The notes below the pieces were generated by a model that worked only from the letters and a program-made list of their open reading frames with translations, ran no database searches and had not been told where the DNA came from. Made by a program: the position numbers and the translations under genes. From NCBI GenBank assembly GCA_963790715.1, contig CAWBPN010000016.1:124001-188000 (forward strand): a DNA stretch of 64,000 bases, written 5' to 3'. Source of the stretch: DCFW01 sp963790715. GTDB taxonomy: Bacteria > Bacteroidota > Bacteroidia > Bacteroidales > Bacteroidaceae. Numbering within the stretch: position 1 is the first letter of the stretch; each line of letters opens with the position of its first letter. Below, one piece after another: positions 57,440 to 64,000 of the stretch.

Positions 57440-58585
57440 ATGGAAATTAATCCTTCAGAATACAAAATACTAGTTGTTGATGACGTAACATCAAATATCC
57501 TTTTAATGAAAGTGCTGTTGACTAAAGAAAAATTTAATATCATATCTGCCAATTCCGGAAAAGCTTGCCTTGATATTGTTTCAAAGGAACATCCAGATTT
57601 AATTCTGTTAGATGTGATGATGCCTGAAATGGACGGTTATGAAACGGCAGAAAGATTGAAAGCGAACTCTGAAACTAAAGAAATCCCGATAATATTTTTA
57701 ACTGCATTGAACACAACGGCAAACATTGTTCAAGGTTTCAAAAGTGGAGGCAACGACTTTATTTCAAAGCCATTCAATAAGGAAGAATTGATTATTCGCA
57801 TAATGCATCAACTATCACTGGTTGCTGCAAACAAAATTATTGTTGCAAAAACTGATGAGCTGATAAAAACGATAAACAGCCGTGACAAACTATATTCCGT
57901 AATAGCTCATGACCTGCGTTCCCCTTTAGGTTCAGTAAAAATTGTGCTCAACATGCTGATGCTTAGTTTGTCGAAAGAAAAAATCGGTGAAGACATGTAT
58001 GATTTATTGACAACTGCGAACAAAACTACTGAAGAAACATTTGTGTTACTTGATAATTTGTTGAAATGGACAAAGAGTCAAATAGGGAAATTGAATATGG
58101 TGCTGCAAAATATGGATATGACTGAACTGATTGAAAGTATTGTTGAAATATATTCGGTAACCGCACGAGTTAAGAAAATAAATATTGAAGTACAACTGCC
58201 AGAAAAGGTTGATGTGTGTATGGACATTGATATGATTAAAACTGTGCTTCGCAACTTTTTAAGCAATGCCATAAAATTCAGCAACTACAACAGTACTATA
58301 AGAGTAATTCTTGAAGACCAAGACAAATTTGTAAAATTAAGCGTACAGGATCACGGAACAGGTATAAAAGAAGAAGATCAACCCAAACTGTTTCGAGTTG
58401 ATAAGCACTTTACCACATTCGGGACTGCAAATGAAGAAGGTTCAGGGTTGGGATTATTGCTATGTCAGGATTTCATAAATAAGCACAATGGCAAGATAGG
58501 GTTCGACTCGGAATACGGCAAAGGTTCGACATTTTATTTCATATTACCTAAACAACAACAAGCGAAAGATTTAGGAAATAAATAG
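57440..58585 (+). CDS. Cytoplasmic REC-histidine kinase
   Basis: A 381-residue two-component protein in reverse order: receiver first, kinase second. The receiver (about 10-125) has the acid pair VVDD, the phospho-acceptor Asp in LILLDVMMPEMDG, the Thr/Ser of FLTALN and the Lys of ISKPFNKEEL. The kinase has the H box SVIAHDLRSPLGSVK (His near 157), the N box NFLSNAIKFS, DHGTGIKEED and GSGLGLLLCQDFINKHNG. No membrane helix and no sensor domain are visible, so the input must come by phosphotransfer or by protein contact. No partner response regulator with DNA-binding domain is adjacent. Confidence 0.88.
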   Translation: MEINPSEYKILVVDDVTSNILLMKVLLTKEKFNIISANSGKACLDIVSKEHPDLILLDVMMPEMDGYETAERLKANSETKEIPIIFLTALNTTANIVQGFKSGGNDFISKPFNKEELIIRIMHQLSLVAANKIIVAKTDELIKTINSRDKLYSVIAHDLRSPLGSVKIVLNMLMLSLSKEKIGEDMYDLLTTANKTTEETFVLLDNLLKWTKSQIGKLNMVLQNMDMTELIESIVEIYSVTARVKKINIEVQLPEKVDVCMDIDMIKTVLRNFLSNAIKFSNYNSTIRVILEDQDKFVKLSVQDHGTGIKEEDQPKLFRVDKHFTTFGTANEEGSGLGLLLCQDFINKHNGKIGFDSEYGKGSTFYFILPKQQQAKDLGNK

Positions 58586-58623
58586 TTATATAGCATTTAT
58601 TAGTTTAATTTGAAAATTAAGTG

Positions 58624-58631
58624 TATTTTTG
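58624..58631 (+). promoter_or_regulatory. -7 promoter element for the DUF4105 gene
   Basis: TATTTTTG matches TAnnTTTG. It lies 16 bp before the ATG at 58648 and inside the longer GTG reading from 58621, so it helps decide the start. No -33 TTTG is seen at the proper distance. Confidence 0.5.
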
Positions 58632-58647
58632 TACGCGAAAATTTTTA

Positions 58648-59853
58648 ATGGAAATGAAACATAATAATTTTAGGATTGGAATTTGCGCACTTATTTTAAT
58701 ATTGACATCATCATTTATGTGCGCTAAAGCCGTAAATAAGGCGAATGACTCAGTCCGAATTAGTATACTTACCTGTTCTCCAAGCAATGAAATTTATGGA
58801 CTGTTCGGCCATACGGCTATCCGTTACCAAGACTTTTCAAAAAACGAAGATGTAGTGTTCAACTATGGCATTTTTGATTTCAACACTCCGCACTTTATAT
58901 GGAGATTTATAAAAGGTGAAACCGACTATCAGTTAGGCGTAAATGATTACAATGATTTTATCTATGAATATGAATCAAACAACCTCAGCGTTTATGAGCA
59001 GGTGCTTAATCTCACCGTACAAGAGAAAAGAGCCATTTATTGGGCATTGCTGAAAAACTACCAACCTGAACACCGTGTATATCGCTATAATTTCTTTTAT
59101 GACAATTGCTCTACCCGTCCGCGTGACAAGATAGAAAATCTTGTAAAAGGTTCATCATTGCGATATGACGACCGAGTTCAGACATTCCGTGATATCGTAC
59201 ACGAATTTACAAAGGGACATCCTTGGGACCAGTTCGGAATGGATTTGTGCTTGGGAAGTGAAGCTGATAAGCCTATTACGGCTCGTGAAAAGACATTCGC
59301 ACCTTTTTACTTGAGAGATGCTCTTGAGAATGCTACCGTAAACTTCAACAACAATTCCGTTCGCAAACTTGTCGCTTCATCATCTTTCCTGTACAAATCA
59401 AATCATTTGCCAAAAGGCAATAATTTCCCTTTCACCCCTTTACAATGCAGCATTATATTATTGTTTATCGTAATCTGCATGTGCATATACGAATTCAAGA
59501 ATAACAAAATACTTTGGATAGGAGATATAGTCATTTTCGGTGCTGCCGGTATAGGAGGATGCATATTAATGTTTTTAGCTTGCTTCTCTACTCACCCAGC
59601 CGTAAGCCCCAATTACATGCTTTTTGTACTCCATCCTTTTCACATATTAGGGCTGATCGGTATGATATGGTGCATTAAGAAACAGAAAAAAGATTATTAT
59701 TCAGCTGCAAACGGTATAGTTCTTGTATTATTTTTATTTACAATGGAATCGTTACCGCAGCAATTCAATCAGGCAGTAATCTTGATAGCACTCTCACTAT
59801 TGTTGCGTTCAAGTATGTATGTTTATTTTACTATTATCAAAAAGATTAAATGA
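58648..59853 (+). CDS. DUF4105 (Lnb N-terminal periplasmic) membrane protein
   Basis: A 401-residue protein with an N-terminal signal or anchor (about residues 8-28, IGICALILILTSSFMCA), then a DUF4105 domain: TCSPSNEIYGLFGHTAIRY, FNYGIFDFNTPHFIWRFIKGETDYQLG and YNFFYDNCSTRPRD, where the His and Cys suggest a cysteine-hydrolase-like (NlpC/P60-type) active site; that is inference. The C-terminal 140 residues hold about four to five membrane helices (IILLFIVICMCIYEF onward). The start is set at the ATG 58648; a GTG at 58621 would run through the -7 box. It is coupled by a 4-bp overlap (ATGA) to the phosphatase-like gene. Confidence 0.8.
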   Translation: MEMKHNNFRIGICALILILTSSFMCAKAVNKANDSVRISILTCSPSNEIYGLFGHTAIRYQDFSKNEDVVFNYGIFDFNTPHFIWRFIKGETDYQLGVNDYNDFIYEYESNNLSVYEQVLNLTVQEKRAIYWALLKNYQPEHRVYRYNFFYDNCSTRPRDKIENLVKGSSLRYDDRVQTFRDIVHEFTKGHPWDQFGMDLCLGSEADKPITAREKTFAPFYLRDALENATVNFNNNSVRKLVASSSFLYKSNHLPKGNNFPFTPLQCSIILLFIVICMCIYEFKNNKILWIGDIVIFGAAGIGGCILMFLACFSTHPAVSPNYMLFVLHPFHILGLIGMIWCIKKQKKDYYSAANGIVLVLFLFTMESLPQQFNQAVILIALSLLLRSSMYVYFTIIKKIK

Positions 59854-61280
59854 ACAAATTTATTACATCACTAATCACTGTATTGGCTGTTACCGGAGGA
59901 ATAAGTGCGCAGACAATAAATACCCATTCACCACGACTTATTATAGGTATTACAATCGATCAACTTCGGCAAAACTACTTACAGGCTTTTTCTCAACTTT
60001 ATAAAGAAAAAGGATTAAAGAGATTAATAAAAGAAGGCCGTTTTTACAGCAATGCATATTATGATTTTGCAAATCCCGACGAAGCTTCATCGGTAGCTTC
60101 GGTTTATACCGGCACCGCTCCCGTCGTTAACGGGATAGTAGGCGATCGTTGGTTTGACAGGGCATCATTACTGGAACGCGGTTGCGTTGACGACATTAAA
60201 TATATAGGATATAATACGAATGACGAGACGTCTCCATCGAACTTGTTGGTAACGACATTCTCCGACGAATTAAAAATGTCAACATCCGGAAAGTCGTTGG
60301 TTATATCAATATCGCCTAATCGCGAATCGGCAGTTCTTTCAGCAGGACATACCGGCGACTTGGCATTGTGGCTTAACAATAGCGGCAGATGGTGTAGTTC
60401 GCTTTATTATCAGCACTTCCCTAATTTCGTTATAGATTATAACCGTAACAGCTCATTTTCAAAATCAGCACTCAATAGCCCGTCGGTAAATGACGAAGTG
60501 AACAACATGCTTTCATCCGTATTAATAAACGAACCTTTGGGCTTGGATGAAACGCCAGACGTTCTTTCATTGACTTATGACGGCAAAAATTGCACGCATT
60601 TAGATAAAAACATATCCGATCTTCTTGATATGATAGACAGAAGAATCGGACTGAAGAATACTTTGATATTCCTGACTTCAACAGGTACAACTGCTGAGAA
60701 TGAAAATATAGATCCGAAATACAAAATACCGGGAGGGGAATTTCATATCGAGCGTTGCTCCGCCCTACTCAACCTGTATTTCAATGCCAAATACGGAAAC
60801 GGACTATACGTCATGGGGTATGACGGTCTGCAAATATATCTGAACCATAAACTTATCGAAGATAAAGGACTGACACTAAGAGACATCACGGATCACGCCA
60901 TTGATTTCCTACGGGAATTCAGCGGAGTACAAAACGTATACTCGCCTTTCAGTCAGTTGACATCATCCGTTGACCCGGATTTCGAGAGTTTGCGTAAAGC
61001 ATATAATCGTTTACATTCGGGTGATTTGCAAATATCCGTTTTACCGGGATGGACAGTAGTAAATAAAACAAATAATTCATATAACCATACAGTTAGAAAA
61101 GCATATATATCGTCACCTCTTATTATATTCGGAGCGAATGTAGAACCGGCAACTATCAAAACACCGGTTTGCCTCGACAGAGTGGCTCCCACAATATGCT
61201 CTTCACTACAAATCAGGGCGCCCAACGGATGCAAGTCAACTCCGCTTGAAGATGTTTTTAAAATACAAAATAATTATTAA
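59850..61280 (+). CDS. Alkaline-phosphatase-fold protein with degenerate metal site
   Basis: A 476-residue exported protein (signal peptide to about SAQT, residue 21) of the type-I phosphodiesterase/PafA-like fold. The scaffold is plain: IIGITIDQLRQNYL, ASVYTGTAPVVNGIVGDRWFD and the C-terminal DRVAPTICSSLQI. Set by eye against PafA, however, the first metal Asp (Asp37) and one His (His250) remain, while the nucleophile Thr region reads PDEASSVAS, the Asp four before His250 is Lys246, the DHG motif reads STGT (277-280), and the THVP-type His is replaced in YISSPLI. It is probably not an active phosphatase of this family. It is coupled to the DUF4105 gene. Confidence 0.8.
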   Translation: MNKFITSLITVLAVTGGISAQTINTHSPRLIIGITIDQLRQNYLQAFSQLYKEKGLKRLIKEGRFYSNAYYDFANPDEASSVASVYTGTAPVVNGIVGDRWFDRASLLERGCVDDIKYIGYNTNDETSPSNLLVTTFSDELKMSTSGKSLVISISPNRESAVLSAGHTGDLALWLNNSGRWCSSLYYQHFPNFVIDYNRNSSFSKSALNSPSVNDEVNNMLSSVLINEPLGLDETPDVLSLTYDGKNCTHLDKNISDLLDMIDRRIGLKNTLIFLTSTGTTAENENIDPKYKIPGGEFHIERCSALLNLYFNAKYGNGLYVMGYDGLQIYLNHKLIEDKGLTLRDITDHAIDFLREFSGVQNVYSPFSQLTSSVDPDFESLRKAYNRLHSGDLQISVLPGWTVVNKTNNSYNHTVRKAYISSPLIIFGANVEPATIKTPVCLDRVAPTICSSLQIRAPNGCKSTPLEDVFKIQNNY

Positions 61281-61302
61281 TTTAGAAAATAAAATATACA
61301 AT

Positions 61303-64000
61303 ATGGGATTCAATAGTTTTATGGGCCATTTGTTTGGCAATAAATATACTCGTGATATGAAAGAAATTCAACCATGGGTAGATAAAATAAAGGCAGTTTA
61401 TCCTACTATCGAAAAGCTTAGTAACGATGAATTGCGCGCGAAGACACAGGAATTGAAAGTATTCGTGCAGGACTCCGCTAAAGAAGAAAAGGATGAAATA
61501 GCTAAGTTGAAAGCTGAAGTAGAGACTTTAGAATTGGAGAAACGCGAAGAGATTTTCAATAAGATTGATAAACTTGAAAAAGATGTGCTCGACAAGTATG
61601 AGAAAGCAATGGATGATGCTCTGCCTGAGGCTTTTGCCGTTATGAAAGATACGGCACGCAGATTTACTCAAAACGAAACTATAGAAGTTACTGCTACCGA
61701 TTTTGACCGTGAGTTGGCTTCAACTAAAGATTTTGTACATATTGACGGCGACAAGGCTATCTATCAAAATCATTGGATGGCCGGCGGCAACGAGATTACC
61801 TGGGATATGATACACTATGATGTGCAACTCTTCGGTGGAGTTGTTTTGCATCAAGGTAAAATCTCCGAAATGGCAACAGGTGAAGGTAAAACATTGGTGG
61901 CAACTCTACCGGTATTTCTGAATGCAATGACTGGTAAAGGTGTACACATGGTCACAGTCAACGACTATTTGGCTAAACGTGACTCCGAATGGATGGGACC
62001 TTTGTACGAATTTCACGGATTCAGAGTTGACTGCATAGACAGGCACCAACCTAATTCGGAAGCCCGCCGCAAAGCCTACATGGCAGACATAACTTTTGGT
62101 ACGAACAACGAATTCGGCTTCGATTACTTGCGTGACAACATGGCAATAAGCCCACTTGACTTGGTACAACGCGAACACAATTATGCCATTGTCGATGAGG
62201 TTGACTCAGTGTTGATTGATGATGCACGTACTCCGTTGATTATTTCAGGTCCGGTGCCAAAGGGTGACGATCAATTGTTCGAAGAATACCGTCCAGAAGT
62301 TGAACGTGTGTTTAAAATACAAAGTCAGTTAGCCACCAAGTTACTATCGGATGCCAAACGCTTGATTCCTTCATCTGATTCAAAGGAACAAGATGAAGGA
62401 TTCTTGGCATTGTATCGTAGCCACCTGGCATTGCCTAAAAATAAAGCCTTGATTAAATACTTGAGTGAACCTGGTATTAAAGCAGGAATGTTAAAGACCG
62501 AAGAGGTATACATGGAACAAAACAACAAGCGTATGCCCGAGGCTGTTGAGCCGCTGTACTTCGTAATAGACGAAAAGTTGAACAGCGTAGACCTTACCGA
62601 TAAGGGTGTCGACTTCGTATCCAAGAACTTTGAAGACCCTAAATTCTTCGTTCTGCCAGACATCACATCGGAATTGGCCGAGTTGGAGAATGAAGATATT
62701 GACAAAGATAAAAAACAGGATAAAAGGGACGAATTACTTACCAATTACGGAATCAAGAGCGAGCGTGTGCACACTATCAACCAGTTATTAAAGGCTTATG
62801 CCATGTTCAACAGTGATGATGAGTATGTAGTAATCGACGGTCAAGTGAAGATTGTTGATGAACAAACCGGCCGTATCATGGAAGGACGCCGTTATTCCGA
62901 CGGATTACACCAGGCATTGGAAGCCAAGGAAAGCGTGAAAGTTGAAGCGGCCACACAAACATTTGCCACAATCACACTGCAGAACTACTTCCGTATGTAT
63001 CATAAGCTGGCAGGTATGACAGGTACGGCTGAAACGGAAGCAGGTGAATTCTGGGACATTTACAAACTGGATGTAGTTGTAATCCCTACCAATAAACCTG
63101 TTACACGTAATGATATGAACGACCGCGTTTACAAAACAAAACGCGAAAAATATAAAGCCGTCATCGACGAAATTGAAAAGATGGTTAATGCAGGACGTCC
63201 TGTATTGGTCGGTACAACGTCGGTAGAAATTTCAGAATTGTTAAGCCGCATGCTTGATATGCAGAAAATTCACCATAATGTGTTGAATGCCAAACTGCAC
63301 CAAAAGGAAGCCGAAATTGTTGCCAAAGCCGGTTTATCAAAAACAGTAACAATTGCTACAAACATGGCAGGTCGTGGTACGGATATTAAACTTAGTCCGG
63401 AAGTTAAGGCAGCCGGAGGTTTAGCGATTATCGGTACCGAACGTCACGAATCACGCCGTGTAGACCGTCAGTTGCGTGGACGTGCCGGACGTCAGGGCGA
63501 CCCGGGATCATCAGTATTCTTCGTTTCACTCGAAGATGATTTGATGCGTTTGTTTGCAAGTGAGCGAATTGCCGGAATGATGGACAAACTCGGATTTAAA
63601 GAAGGCGAAATGATTGAGCACAGTATGATTTCAAAATCCATAGAAAGAGCTCAGCGCAAGGTTGAAGAAAACAACTTCGGTATACGTAAGCGTTTGTTGG
63701 AATTCGATGACGTTATGAATAAACAACGTACCGTCATTTACGAACAACGCCACCACGCATTGATGGGTGAACGTATCGGAATGGACATCGTAAACATCAT
63801 CTGGGAACGTTGTGCAAATGCCATAAAGAGTCCGGATGCAATAGAAATGAACTCTTACGAAGAATGCAAGGAAAACATGCTTGAGACATTGACTATCGAC
63901 CCTCCGTTCACCGAAGATGATATGCGTGAAAAGAAGAGCGTGGATCTTTGCGAAATGTCATTCCAGAGTGCAATGACCAACTTCAAACGCAAGACAGACC
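61303..64000 (+). CDS. secA: Preprotein translocase ATPase SecA, 3' end outside the window
   Basis: The motor of Sec-dependent export. The first 899 codons are present and the window ends before the stop; family members in this phylum run to about 1100 residues. The start MGFNSFMGHLFGNKYTRD is typical. Walker A MATGEGKTLVA is near residue 190, the DEAD-type box is DEVDSVLIDDARTPLIISG near 297, and QLRGRAGRQGDPGSS near 723. Residues about 55-100 hold an acidic/basic coiled insertion (KEEKDEIAKLKAEVETLELEK) common in Bacteroidetes SecA. It lies 22 bp after the phosphatase-like gene; no own promoter was seen. Confidence 0.97.
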   Translation, partial: MGFNSFMGHLFGNKYTRDMKEIQPWVDKIKAVYPTIEKLSNDELRAKTQELKVFVQDSAKEEKDEIAKLKAEVETLELEKREEIFNKIDKLEKDVLDKYEKAMDDALPEAFAVMKDTARRFTQNETIEVTATDFDRELASTKDFVHIDGDKAIYQNHWMAGGNEITWDMIHYDVQLFGGVVLHQGKISEMATGEGKTLVATLPVFLNAMTGKGVHMVTVNDYLAKRDSEWMGPLYEFHGFRVDCIDRHQPNSEARRKAYMADITFGTNNEFGFDYLRDNMAISPLDLVQREHNYAIVDEVDSVLIDDARTPLIISGPVPKGDDQLFEEYRPEVERVFKIQSQLATKLLSDAKRLIPSSDSKEQDEGFLALYRSHLALPKNKALIKYLSEPGIKAGMLKTEEVYMEQNNKRMPEAVEPLYFVIDEKLNSVDLTDKGVDFVSKNFEDPKFFVLPDITSELAELENEDIDKDKKQDKRDELLTNYGIKSERVHTINQLLKAYAMFNSDDEYVVIDGQVKIVDEQTGRIMEGRRYSDGLHQALEAKESVKVEAATQTFATITLQNYFRMYHKLAGMTGTAETEAGEFWDIYKLDVVVIPTNKPVTRNDMNDRVYKTKREKYKAVIDEIEKMVNAGRPVLVGTTSVEISELLSRMLDMQKIHHNVLNAKLHQKEAEIVAKAGLSKTVTIATNMAGRGTDIKLSPEVKAAGGLAIIGTERHESRRVDRQLRGRAGRQGDPGSSVFFVSLEDDLMRLFASERIAGMMDKLGFKEGEMIEHSMISKSIERAQRKVEENNFGIRKRLLEFDDVMNKQRTVIYEQRHHALMGERIGMDIVNIIWERCANAIKSPDAIEMNSYEECKENMLETLTIDPPFTEDDMREKKSVDLCEMSFQSAMTNFKRKTD

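Overview
The window is a chromosomal segment of a gut-type Bacteroidales bacterium. The order-level call rests on five points: a SusC/SusD pair followed by a surface lipoprotein; Bacteroidetes-type promoters (TAnnTTTG at -7, several with TTTG 19-20 bp upstream); a GT3 (eukaryote-like) glycogen synthase; a DPP7-type S46 peptidase; and DUF3078, DUF4105 and DUF4957/5123 families. A Muribaculaceae-like or neighbouring family is plausible but is a guess; the 16S gene in the window would settle it.

Layout. 1-3.4 kb: ybaK and uvrA (minus). 3.5-4.2 kb: an outer-membrane beta-barrel gene, then 720 bp of non-coding DNA holding a 22-bp-periodic word array. 5-6.4 kb: cutC with an unknown lipoprotein. 6.5-13.4 kb: a susC-susD-surface lipoprotein transport unit with no enzymes or regulator beside it. 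13.8-15.7 kb: a divergent sugar nucleotidyltransferase and galE. 15.9-23 kb (plus): DUF3078 protein, pyrG, yidC and an S9 peptidase. 23-31.8 kb (minus): a glycogen cluster (GT3 synthase, GT35 phosphorylase, then an inositol-monophosphatase-family gene, YhcH family, branching enzyme and a membrane protein). 31.9-37.3 kb: a complete rRNA operon on the minus strand, 16S-tRNA-Ile-tRNA-Ala-23S-5S. 37.3-38.8 kb: long non-coding DNA with a second, exactly 22-bp-periodic array. 38.8-44.4 kb: DUF169, PhzF-like, HD hydrolase, a WecB-like protein with a rewritten active site, rarA and a D-2-hydroxyacid dehydrogenase. 44.5-48.6 kb: a split, convergent dlt-like acyl/alanyl transfer system (adenylation enzyme on plus; carrier protein, MBOAT and DltD-like protein on minus). 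48.8-57.3 kb: PD40 exported protein, nucleoside phosphorylase, dnaK, nadE and the S46 peptidase. 57.4-64 kb: REC-histidine kinase, DUF4105 protein, a degenerate alkaline-phosphatase-fold protein and the start of secA, cut by the window end.

How the parts work together. The glycogen genes make a synthesis/branching/breakdown set. YidC and SecA are core export machinery. The S9 and S46 peptidases are predicted periplasmic dipeptidyl peptidases that would feed peptide catabolism. The Dlt-like genes would activate an amino or acyl group in the cytoplasm, load it on a carrier, and pass it across the membrane to an unknown acceptor.

The signals I find most worth following are the two 22-bp modular arrays, the split Dlt-like system, two enzyme families with lost catalytic residues (WecB-like and phosphatase-like), and a sigma-54-like promoter in front of dnaK. 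All functions are inferred by reading; no search was run.
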